Shown: one piece after another, positions 1-5,039 of the stretch | Position numbering within the stretch: position 1 is the stretch's first letter | Layout: every line of letters starts with the position of its first letter | Notes under the pieces: model-generated | Database searches by the model: none | What the model saw: only the letters and a program-made list of their open reading frames with translations | Told to the model about the DNA's origin: nothing | Position numbers and translations under genes: made by a program | Assembly (NCBI GenBank): GCA_945871545.1 | Contig: CAMBWJ010000170.1 | Span: 1 to 5,039, forward strand | Reading direction: 5' to 3' | DNA: 5,039 nucleotides | Origin: an uncultured Clostridia bacterium | GTDB taxonomy: Bacteria > Bacillota_A > Clostridia > Christensenellales > Aristaeellaceae

Positions 1-656
1 AGTACTGGCGCATGGACAACGCGCCGGAGCTGGTGCTGGCGGACACCGAGGTGCTGGTCCAGAACCCGCCCCCGGTGCTCTCCGCGGGCATCGGCGACAT
101 CATGAGCACCTACTACGAGGCGCTGTGCAACTTTCGGATCACCGGAAGGACGGATGTGGTGCCCGCCTTCTCGCTGCGCGGCGTGCAGACCTCCATCGAA
201 ATCATGAAGGAGCAGGCCCCGCTGGCGCTGCAGGCCGTCAAAGCGCGCGAGATCACCCCTGCCTTTGAGAACGTGCTGTCCATGATCCTGCACAACTGCG
301 GCCCGCTGGGCATGATCTGCACAACGGGCTATGCGCACATCCTGGATGAGATGTTCCTCTACTTCGAGGCGAGCCACCGCATTCCCCACGGACTGCGCGT
401 GGGCTACGCCACGATACCGATGCTCTGCCGCCAGGGCGCAGACGAGGCGGAGATCCGCGAATACATCGATTTCTGCAAGTCCAGCGGCATCCCGACGACG
501 CTCGGGGAGTTGGGGCTGGAGGGCGTAAGCCGCGACGCGTGGCAGCAGGCCTTCGACGCCACGCTGGGATGCAGCCGGAACCATCTCTCGCTTCCCTTTC
601 CCACCAGCTTCGACGACCTGTACGACAGCCTGATGCAGGCGCAGCGCTTTTCCTGA
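1..656 (+). CDS. GldA-type iron-containing alcohol/glycerol dehydrogenase, C-terminal part (5' end outside window)
   Basis: This is the C-terminal 217 or so residues of a group III metal-dependent alcohol dehydrogenase, closest by eye to glycerol dehydrogenase GldA (NAD-linked oxidation of glycerol to dihydroxyacetone, cytosolic). The frame is open from base 3 (codons for YWR precede the first visible ATG at 12), so that ATG is internal and the real start lies upstream. Numbering from it, the motif SAGIGDIMSTYYEA (24-37) matches the GldA metal/substrate signature, with ligand Asp29. The other two expected ligands are His109 (GYAHIL) and His126 (IPHGLRVG), 17 residues apart as in E. coli GldA. 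The NAD-binding N-terminal domain is not in the window. The C-terminal length fits a family of about 365 aa. The ligand spacing fits GldA better than the related glycerol-1-phosphate dehydrogenases. All metal ligands are kept, so it is probably active, but the substrate is unproven and could be another vicinal diol or hydroxyketone. A terminator follows at once. Confidence 0.85.
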   Translation, partial: YWRMDNAPELVLADTEVLVQNPPPVLSAGIGDIMSTYYEALCNFRITGRTDVVPAFSLRGVQTSIEIMKEQAPLALQAVKAREITPAFENVLSMILHNCGPLGMICTTGYAHILDEMFLYFEASHRIPHGLRVGYATIPMLCRQGADEAEIREYIDFCKSSGIPTTLGELGLEGVSRDAWQQAFDATLGCSRNHLSLPFPTSFDDLYDSLMQAQRFS

Positions 657-670
657 ACAATCCAACTCCG

Positions 671-696
671 ATCCCCGCCGCGTGCGGGGATTTTTT
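671..696 (+). terminator. Rho-independent terminator of the dehydrogenase gene
   Basis: A perfect 8-bp stem, ATCCCCGC (671-678) with GCGGGGAT (684-691), closes a 5-nt loop and runs straight into a T tract (691-696). It begins 15 nt after the dehydrogenase stop codon. No A tract precedes the stem on the plus strand, so it should work rightward only. Confidence 0.92.
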
Positions 697-742
697 ATGG
701 AAAGCACAAGCGGCAGTCCGAACGCTCCCTCCTGCCGGATGC

Positions 743-774
743 AAAAAGGAGCCGCTGCACTTTGCAGCGGCTCC
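743..774 (-). terminator. Rho-independent terminator of the ABC transporter operon
   Basis: A perfect 12-bp inverted repeat pairs GGAGCCGCTGCA (748-759) with TGCAGCGGCTCC (763-774) around a 3-nt loop. Read on the minus strand it is followed by five T (the AAAAA at 743-747). It lies about 26 nt past the stop of the solute-binding protein gene and ends the leftward operon. No T tract follows the stem on the plus strand, so it is probably one-directional. Confidence 0.93.
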
Positions 775-799
775 AAGGGGTGTCTAACGATGCGGTTGA

Positions 800-2437
800 T
801 TACAGGCCGTAGTAGGTGTTCAGGACCTCCAGATAGCGGCTCAGGCCCAGGTTCTCCAGACCATCCAGGTAGGCCTGCCAGTCGGCGTCGTTGTCGATGT
901 CGGTCTTGCCCAGGATGAAGCTGGCGTAGCTGGAGCGGACGTACTCGCCGATGGTGGTGTTCAGCTCGGAGTACTCGGCAAGCAGTTCCTCATCCGCGCA
1001 CCACACGATCTCGGGGATGTTGCCCTTGACGCAGTAGGGATCGTAGTTCATGTGCGCGCGATAGTCGGGATAGGTGCGGCCGGTGGACTCGGGATCCACG
1101 GCGGTCTGCTCGAACAGGGCGCGGGTCACGTAGGTCGGAACGCCGGTGTGGGCGGGAACCTCGGTGTTTCCGGAGCCTTCCAGGGAGGCCTTCACCAGAA
1201 TGGAGGGCGTCTCGCCAACCAGGCTCTTGAACTGATCGGTGTACTCCCAGTCGCGACCCTCAACGCCGTACCAGGTGGTCTTCATGGTGCCTTCCTGGCC
1301 GAGCCAGTAGTCCAGCCACTCGATGGCCGCCTCAGGATGCTCGCAGTTGGCGGAGATGAAGCAGGAGGGATAGTACAGGGCATCGCTGCGCTGATAGGTC
1401 TCGCGGACGCTCTCGTCATAGAAGTTCTTGAGCGGCGGGATGGCCTCGAAGTCCACATAGGCGCGGTTGTAGATGGACTGGGTGACGGCGCGCATGTAGA
1501 AGGGAGCTGCGGCCAGGCCAACGATGATCTCCTCGGGAGTGGCCTTGCTGGTGGTGGCGCGATAGTCGGTCAGGTTCAGAATGAAGTCCTCCTCGGAGTA
1601 CAGGCCATCCTCATACAGCTTGTTGATCCAGCTCAGACCGTCGCGGTACTCGGGGGTGTTGGCCTCGAACACCAGCTGGCCGTCCTCGCTGATGTGATAG
1701 TAGTCGTGGCAGTTCCACAGCTGGAACGCGGACATGATGTAGCCCATGGAGCTGCCGCCCTCGATGGCAGCCGCGGCGTTGCCCAGCAGCGGGATCTCAT
1801 CGGTGGCGTCGCCGTTGCCGTTCATGTCGTTGTCGCGGAAGTACTCGAGCAGCGCGCGGTACTCGTCCAGGGTCTCCGGATAGTGATCCACGCCGGTGGC
1901 TTCCTTGTACTGCTCGAACCAGGGCAGGAACAGGAACTGCTTGTTCCACACGGTCTCGTTGGGAGACTCCTGCACGCGCCACAGGGTGTAGATGTTGCCG
2001 TCGCCGCTGGTGATGATGTCCTTCAGGTGGGGATTGTCGATCAGCTGCTGCTTGGCGTTGACGGTGTAGTTCTCAATCAGGTCGTTCAGGGGCATGATGT
2101 CGCCGTTGGTGCCGAAGGACTGCACCATGGCGGTGTCGGAGAACCACCACATGACGACGTCCGGGCAGTCGCCGGCGATCAGGCTGCGGCGGATGGTCTC
2201 GACGATGTCGGCGTCGGCGACCTCGATCCACTCGATGTGGACGCCGGTCTTTTCCTCATACTCCAGCATCGTGGTGTTGTTCTTCCAGGAGTCGCAGGCG
2301 GTGTTGATGCACGCCATGACGGTCAGGGTGATTTCCTCGTCCACGATGGGGAAGGTTCCGGGCTCCGCCACGTTTGCCGCGAAGGCCGATACGGGCAGCA
2401 CGAACAGAACCAGCAACAGGGCAAGAATCTTTTTCAT
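800..2437 (-). CDS. Extracellular solute-binding protein of a CUT1-family carbohydrate ABC importer
   Basis: At 545 aa this is a large family 1 binding protein of the LplA/AlgQ/YtcQ size class, which captures oligosaccharides or complex glycans outside the membrane. Residues 1-20 are a signal peptide: MKK, a hydrophobic core, then AFA before the likely cut at A20/A21. There is no cysteine at the cleavage site, so it does not look like a lipoprotein, unlike most Firmicute binding proteins. The mature N-terminus opens with ITLTVMAC (36-43), the first beta-strand of the fold, followed by LEYEEKTGVHIEWIEV (58-73) and CPDVVMWW (91-98). Residues 202-217 (DNDMNGNGDATDEIPL) form an EF-hand-like calcium loop of the type known in alginate-binding AlgQ proteins. 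Many Trp/Tyr residues suit sugar stacking. The start is fixed by AAGGAGG (2451-2445) 7 nt upstream. It is the last gene of the operon, and the substrate cannot be read from sequence. Confidence 0.93.
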   Translation of the reverse strand: MKKILALLLVLFVLPVSAFAANVAEPGTFPIVDEEITLTVMACINTACDSWKNNTTMLEYEEKTGVHIEWIEVADADIVETIRRSLIAGDCPDVVMWWFSDTAMVQSFGTNGDIMPLNDLIENYTVNAKQQLIDNPHLKDIITSGDGNIYTLWRVQESPNETVWNKQFLFLPWFEQYKEATGVDHYPETLDEYRALLEYFRDNDMNGNGDATDEIPLLGNAAAAIEGGSSMGYIMSAFQLWNCHDYYHISEDGQLVFEANTPEYRDGLSWINKLYEDGLYSEEDFILNLTDYRATTSKATPEEIIVGLAAAPFYMRAVTQSIYNRAYVDFEAIPPLKNFYDESVRETYQRSDALYYPSCFISANCEHPEAAIEWLDYWLGQEGTMKTTWYGVEGRDWEYTDQFKSLVGETPSILVKASLEGSGNTEVPAHTGVPTYVTRALFEQTAVDPESTGRTYPDYRAHMNYDPYCVKGNIPEIVWCADEELLAEYSELNTTIGEYVRSSYASFILGKTDIDNDADWQAYLDGLENLGLSRYLEVLNTYYGL

Positions 2438-2444
2438 GAAATAA

Positions 2445-2451
2445 CCTCCTT
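2445..2451 (-). promoter_or_regulatory. Strong ribosome binding site of the solute-binding protein gene
   Basis: On the minus strand AAGGAGG sits 7 nt before the ATG at 2437. It is a full-strength Shine-Dalgarno site, stronger than the AAGGTGAG (3468-3461) used by the second permease. This fits the need for more binding protein than permease. Confidence 0.85.
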
Positions 2452-2470
2452 GATTATCTTAATGATTATC
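2451..2470. repeat. Short direct repeat TGATTATC x2 upstream of the binding-protein gene
   Basis: TGATTATC occurs at 2451-2458 and again at 2463-2470, 12 bp apart, inside the 117-nt permease/binding-protein gap (2438-2554). On the minus strand it reads GATAATCA twice just before the ribosome binding site. No convincing hairpin, terminator or -35/-10 pair was found in this gap. The repeat could be chance in AT-rich sequence or a regulatory/processing element. Confidence 0.4.
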
Positions 2471-2554
2471 ATACCTTCTGAACACCATCCGCGCGATCCT
2501 CTGTCCCATCTCCTCCTTTCAAATCCAAATCACGCGTCCGGTGCTAAATCGCAA

Positions 2555-3457
2555 TTATCCCTTGACGGCGCCGATCATCACGCCCTTGACGAAGAACTTC
2601 TGAATGAAGGGGTAGAGCACCATCATGGGCACCGTGGCGATCACCATCACGCAGTACTTCATCACGTCCTGCCGTTCCTCCATCGCGGCTGCGGTCATGG
2701 AGTCCGTCGCCGCAGAGGAACCCGCGTTCTGGGAGGTGATCAGCAGGTTGCGCAGGATGTTCGCCAGGGGCATCTTCTCCAGATCCAGCAGGTACATCAT
2801 CGCGTTGAAGTAGGAAGTCCACAGCGCGGATGCGTAGTACAGCGCGATGACGGCAATCACTGGGCCGGAGAGCGGAATCACAATGCGCAGCAGATAGGTG
2901 ATCTCGTTTGCGCCGTCCAGATCCGCCGCCTCCTTCAGGTCGTGGGGAATGCTGTTGGCGAAGTAGGTGCGCATAACCAGCATGTTGTAGATCGACAGCG
3001 CACCGGGCAGGATCACCGCCCACATGGTGTTGTACAGGCCCGCCTGCTTGATCCACAGGAAGGTGGGAATCAGGCCGCCGTCGAAGTACATGGTGAACAT
3101 GCAGATGAACAGCATGAAGCCCGAGCCGGGAAGTCCCTTGATGGACAGCGGGTACGCGCAGCAGATGGTGACGATCAGCGCGATCACCGTGCCCAGGCAG
3201 GTGTACAGAATGGAATTTGCAAAGCCCGACCAGAGCAGCGGATAGTTGAAGCAGGCCTTGTAGCCCTCCAGCGTGAACTGCTTGGGAATCAGATTCAGCG
3301 GAAGCACGCCCTTGGTAAAGGAGGAGATGGTCGCGTAGATCAGCGGGTACATGATGGCGATGAAGAACAGCACCAGTATGAGCGTCGATATGCCCAGCAT
3401 GACCCGGTCGCCGACGGTATAGCTTCTCTCCTCCAGCGATTTCTTTCTCTTTTTCAT
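2555..3457 (-). CDS. CUT1-family carbohydrate ABC transporter permease, LplC/YtcP-like (MalG position)
   Basis: This 300-aa inner-membrane permease has a basic N-terminus (MKKRKKSLEER) and about six hydrophobic segments, near residues 20-45, 77-105, 112-133, 143-165, 196-218 and 266-290. The cytoplasmic EAA loop that docks to the ATPase is clear at 176-195: EAA, then DLDGA, ending in IVIP. The C-terminus (KGVMIGAVKG) is the usual ending of LplC/YtcP permeases. Length is normal for the family. The ATG at 3457 follows AAGGTGAG, a weaker but usable ribosome binding site. It lies 19 nt after the stop of the upstream permease, so the two are co-transcribed and should form the heterodimeric channel. 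The substrate is not predictable. Family assignment is secure. Confidence 0.94.
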   Translation of the reverse strand: MKKRKKSLEERSYTVGDRVMLGISTLILVLFFIAIMYPLIYATISSFTKGVLPLNLIPKQFTLEGYKACFNYPLLWSGFANSILYTCLGTVIALIVTICCAYPLSIKGLPGSGFMLFICMFTMYFDGGLIPTFLWIKQAGLYNTMWAVILPGALSIYNMLVMRTYFANSIPHDLKEAADLDGANEITYLLRIVIPLSGPVIAVIALYYASALWTSYFNAMMYLLDLEKMPLANILRNLLITSQNAGSSAATDSMTAAAMEERQDVMKYCVMVIATVPMMVLYPFIQKFFVKGVMIGAVKG

Positions 3458-3476
3458 ACTCTCACCTTGATCTTTC

Positions 3477-4433
3477 TTACCACAGGGAGCTTCCGCTCAC
3501 GAGCTTTGCAATCTTGTTTACGATGAACAGCAGCACCATGTTGACCACGGAGGTGAACATGCCGATGGCGGAGGCGTAGGAGTACTGGGGCACCATGGAC
3601 TGCATCGCGATCTTGTATGTATAGGTAGAGATGATCTCCGACGCGCCGCGGTTCAGATCGTTCTGCAGCAGCAACACCTTCTCATAGCCGATGTTCATCA
3701 GCGAACCGAAGCGCAGGATCAGCAGCACCACAAAGGTTGCCAGCACGCCCGGAACGTCGATGTGGATGATGCGCTTTCTCAGGCTGGCGCCGTCCACGAT
3801 TGCCGCCTCGTGCAGCTCCGGCGAGATGCCCGCCAGTGCGGAGATGAAGATGATGGAGTTGAAGCCCAGGTTCTGCCACACGTCCGACCAGACGTAGATG
3901 TGCTTGAAGGCTGTCTCCGAGCCCATCCAGTTTGCAGCCGTACCGCCGAAGAGCTCGATCACCTTGTTGATGACGCCGGTGCGGGCGGAGAGGAACTGGG
4001 TCAGCAATCCGCAGACCACGACGGTGGAGATGAAGTGCGGCGCGTAGCTGACCATCTGCACCGACTTGCCGAAGCGCTGGGACCTGCAGTAGCGCAGCAT
4101 CAGTGCAAACACCAGGCAGAGCGGGAAGGTGAGCAGCGAATAGATGTTCAGCGTCAGGGTGTTTTTGATCGTCGTCCAGAAATAGGGGCTTTCAAAGAAT
4201 TTGATGAAATTCTTGAATCCGACCCACTGGCTCTGCAGCACGCCCAGCGCAGGCTTGTAATTGCGGAAGGCAATCTGCGCGCCATACATGGGGATGTACT
4301 TGAATACGAGCAAAACCGTCAGAGGGATCAGAAACATCAGATAAACCAAACCATATCTGCGCATGGTCTGCCGGAAACCCTTTTTGCCGGGCCTGCGCCT
4401 TCCGGAAACATGAACTTTCTCTTTTGATTTCAT
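3477..4433 (-). CDS. CUT1-family carbohydrate ABC transporter permease, LplB-like (MalF position)
   Basis: This 318-aa permease is the first gene of the leftward operon. A basic cytoplasmic N-terminus (KSKEKVHVSGRRRPGKK) is followed by a first membrane segment near 28-46 (YLMFLIPLTVLLVFKYIPMYG) and further segments near 92-115, 126-148, 188-205, 228-248 and 287-307. The EAA loop lies at 209-228 (EAAIVDGASLRKR, then DVP). The C-terminal GSSLW is typical of LplB proteins, which usually end in GSSLF or GSSLW. I chose the ATG at 4433 because GGAGG lies 7 nt before it. An in-frame ATG at 4454 would overlap that site and has no ribosome binding site of its own. It pairs with the downstream LplC-like permease. 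No ATPase gene accompanies them, so a shared MsmX-type ATPase is inferred. Confidence 0.93.
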   Translation of the reverse strand: MKSKEKVHVSGRRRPGKKGFRQTMRRYGLVYLMFLIPLTVLLVFKYIPMYGAQIAFRNYKPALGVLQSQWVGFKNFIKFFESPYFWTTIKNTLTLNIYSLLTFPLCLVFALMLRYCRSQRFGKSVQMVSYAPHFISTVVVCGLLTQFLSARTGVINKVIELFGGTAANWMGSETAFKHIYVWSDVWQNLGFNSIIFISALAGISPELHEAAIVDGASLRKRIIHIDVPGVLATFVVLLILRFGSLMNIGYEKVLLLQNDLNRGASEIISTYTYKIAMQSMVPQYSYASAIGMFTSVVNMVLLFIVNKIAKLVSGSSLW

Positions 4434-4440
4434 ACGGTTT

Positions 4441-4445
4441 CCTCC
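4441..4445 (-). promoter_or_regulatory. Ribosome binding site deciding the LplB-like start
   Basis: On the minus strand the segment reads GGAGGAAACCGT followed by ATG at 4433, giving a 7-nt spacer. A second GGAG motif slightly upstream (4452-4448) lies after the alternative ATG at 4454, so neither motif can serve that upstream ATG. This supports the shorter 318-aa product. Confidence 0.85.
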
Positions 4446-4502
4446 GTCCTCCATCCGTCTTAAAAATTAACGTATTCAACAATAATGGCAAAAAATCAGG
4501 GG

Positions 4503-4556
4503 ATTTCTATCGCTCTATGTAACTTTATTATAACTGCTATCGGCAAAGATAGAAAT
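4503..4556. promoter_or_regulatory. Candidate operator array: nested inverted repeats around the leftward -10
   Basis: ATTTCTATC (4503-4511) and its exact complement GATAGAAAT (4548-4556) form a perfect 9-bp inverted repeat. Its centre, 4529.5, is the middle of the TATAAT box. A third CTATC at 4537-4541 lies exactly 30 bp from the one at 4507, and forms a tighter inverted repeat with GATAG at 4548-4552 (6-nt spacer). The placement over the -35, the spacer and the start region suits a repressor or an AraC-type activator. Which regulator binds is unknown, and chance in AT-rich DNA is possible. Confidence 0.45.
4527..4555 (-). promoter_or_regulatory. Candidate sigma-A promoter of the importer operon
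   Basis: A perfect TATAAT on the minus strand (4532-4527) has only a poor -35, TTTCTA (4555-4550), at the ideal 17-nt spacing. Transcription would start near 4520, giving a leader of about 87 nt before the LplB-like ATG. The weak -35 fits a promoter that needs an activator. It is the best leftward candidate in the region, but AT-rich sequence easily produces TATAAT by chance. Confidence 0.5.
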
Positions 4557-4683
4557 AGACAAAACGGTTGATTTCTGGTACTTTTCTGCTACATCCTGAT
4601 TTCCTTTAAGTTCAAGCCGCGTAATTTTGACATGAACGCACAGCCGCATTGAAGCGAAAAGAATCCTTACTCTCTGGGTGAGA

Positions 4684-4712
4684 TTGACAAATCAGATGCT
4701 TTGTGGTATAGT
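4684..4712 (+). promoter_or_regulatory. Strong sigma-A promoter of the yesL-like gene
   Basis: TTGACA (4684-4689) and TATAGT (4707-4712) are separated by exactly 17 nt, with an extended -10 TG at 4704-4705. The -35 is perfect and the -10 has five of six consensus bases. The predicted start is near 4719, giving a leader of about 46 nt that ends in AGGAGG (4753-4758). Confidence 0.88.
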
Positions 4713-4719
4713 GAACCAC
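4703..4719. promoter_or_regulatory. Palindrome overlapping the -10 of the yesL-like promoter (candidate operator)
   Basis: GTGGTATAGTGAACCAC contains GTGGT (4703-4707) and its exact complement ACCAC (4715-4719) around a 7-nt spacer. It covers the whole -10 and the predicted start, where a bound repressor would block the promoter. A GntR-like dimer site would look like this, but the regulator is not identifiable. Confidence 0.45.
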
Positions 4720-4764
4720 CAAAAGAGTTGAATTTGACATTAAAACGAGGGCAGGAGGACAAGA

Positions 4765-5039
4765 ATGCAAAAGCTGTTCCATTACGATTCCCCCTTCATC
4801 AAATGGGTCAACCGCATGGGTAGAATTGTAATTCTGAATATACTCTGGGTGCTCTGCTGCATCCCGATTCTCACCATCGGCGCCTCCACCACCGCAATGT
4901 ACCGCGTTGCGATGGCTCTGGCCGAACGAAAGGAGGACGTCAGCGTCACAGGCGACTTTTTCCGCGCCTTTCGTTCAAACTTCAAGCCGGCGACGCTGGT
5001 CTGGCTGATCCTGCAGATCTTCGGCATCCAGAACCTGAC
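4765..5039 (+). CDS. yesL: YesL/DUF624-family membrane protein, N-terminal part (3' end outside window)
   Basis: The first 91 codons of a YesL-like protein are visible; the family is usually about 200-220 aa, so more than half lies beyond the window. The start MQKLFHYDSPFIKWVNRMG, the first membrane segment (about 19-40) ending in CIPILTIGASTTAMY (32-46), and the amphipathic stretch DFFRAFRSNFKPAT (64-77) leading into a second hydrophobic segment (78-91) are all family hallmarks. The ATG follows AGGAGG with a 6-nt spacer and a strong promoter upstream. The molecular role of YesL is not established. The genes recur next to carbohydrate ABC importers and YesMN-type two-component systems in Firmicutes, as here, divergent from the importer. 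The family call is firm, but the function is unknown. The symbol refers to the B. subtilis family member and does not assert orthology. Confidence 0.88.
   Translation, partial: MQKLFHYDSPFIKWVNRMGRIVILNILWVLCCIPILTIGASTTAMYRVAMALAERKEDVSVTGDFFRAFRSNFKPATLVWLILQIFGIQNL

Larger units (their letters stand above)
4434..4764. other. Divergent intergenic control region between the importer operon and the yesL-like gene
   Basis: This 331-nt stretch is visibly richer in A/T than the flanking genes and holds no supported coding sequence. It contains the leftward ribosome binding site (4441-4445), a TATAAT box facing left (4527-4532) inside a nested inverted-repeat array (4503-4556), and a near-consensus extended -10 promoter facing right (4684-4712) with a palindrome over its -10. 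TTTGACAT also occurs twice (4626-4633 and 4733-4740). GATTTCY heptamers occur at 4502, 4570 and 4598. No riboswitch or tRNA fold was recognised. Confidence 0.8.

Noticed and set aside
253..744. A 163-codon minus-strand frame over the dehydrogenase gene and the first terminator
   Set aside because: Arg/Pro/Ser-rich translation typical of an antisense shadow in GC-rich DNA; it runs through the well-supported terminator and the dehydrogenase.
2459..2509. A 16-codon reading frame on the minus strand (MGQRIARMVFRRYDNH) in the permease/binding-protein gap, preceded by AAAGGAGG
   Set aside because: The Shine-Dalgarno to ATG distance is only about 2 nt, there is no similarity to a known leader peptide, and such short frames arise by chance.
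1052..3526. An 824-codon open frame on the plus strand, antisense to the binding protein and the LplC-like permease
   Set aside because: It is in exact codon register with both minus-strand genes, so its stops would need TTA, CTA or TCA codons in them, which these GC-biased genes avoid. The translation is low-complexity (rich in G, V, H, Q, D), matches no family I recognise, and crosses two well-supported genes.
3762..4427. A 221-codon plus-strand frame antisense to the LplB-like permease
   Set aside because: Low-complexity D/H/Q/R-rich product with no recognisable domain, lying wholly within a clear permease gene.
4434..4454. Alternative upstream start (ATG at 4454) for the LplB-like permease, adding seven residues
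   Set aside because: No ribosome binding site precedes it, and its codons overlap the GGAGG that serves the ATG at 4433.
4493..4506. Small hairpin AAATC-AGGG-GATTT in the operon leader, followed on the minus strand by a few T, as a possible attenuator
   Set aside because: Only five mostly A-T pairs, too weak for an intrinsic terminator, with no competing antiterminator fold visible.
4627..4655. A second rightward promoter starting at the TTGACA at 4627
   Set aside because: The bases 16-18 nt downstream (around TGAAGC) do not resemble a -10 element.
4782..5027. An 81-codon minus-strand frame over the yesL-like gene
   Set aside because: The opposite strand encodes an unmistakable DUF624 N-terminus with promoter and ribosome binding site; this is its shadow.

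Overview
The window looks like a chromosomal carbohydrate-uptake locus from a fairly GC-rich, low-complexity-free Firmicute, most likely a gut or anaerobic member of the Clostridia. This is inferred from three things: strong AGGAGG-type ribosome binding sites, near-consensus sigma-A promoter elements, and proteins of the LplB/LplC/YesL families, which are typical of that phylum. No species can be named from the sequence.

Layout. Positions 1-656 (+) hold the C-terminal part of a GldA-type metal-dependent polyol dehydrogenase whose start lies outside the window. Positions 657-799 are a short convergent gap with two back-to-back intrinsic terminators, one for each flanking transcription unit. 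Positions 800-4433 (-) carry a three-gene CUT1-type ABC sugar importer operon, read right to left: an LplB-like permease, an LplC-like permease, and a large solute-binding protein (545 aa). Between the second permease and the binding-protein gene there is a 117-nt gap with its own strong ribosome binding site. Positions 4434-4764 are an AT-richer divergent control region. It has a near-perfect extended -10 promoter firing rightward, a TATAAT box with a poor -35 firing leftward, and several inverted repeats that look like regulator sites. Positions 4765-5039 (+) are the start of a YesL/DUF624-family membrane protein gene that runs off the window.

How it works together. The binding protein would capture an unidentified glycan or oligosaccharide outside the cell, and the two permeases would form the membrane channel. 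No ATPase gene is in the operon, so a shared MsmX-type ATPase encoded elsewhere is presumably used, as is usual for this family. YesL-family genes commonly sit beside such importers and beside YesMN-type two-component regulators, so the rightward unit may carry regulators or catabolic enzymes beyond the window. The dehydrogenase belongs to a separate, convergent transcription unit, and any metabolic link to the importer is speculative.

No undescribed system is evident. The points most worth a second look are the symmetric repeat array around the leftward -10, the palindrome across the rightward -10, and the binding protein's signal peptide, which lacks a lipobox cysteine.
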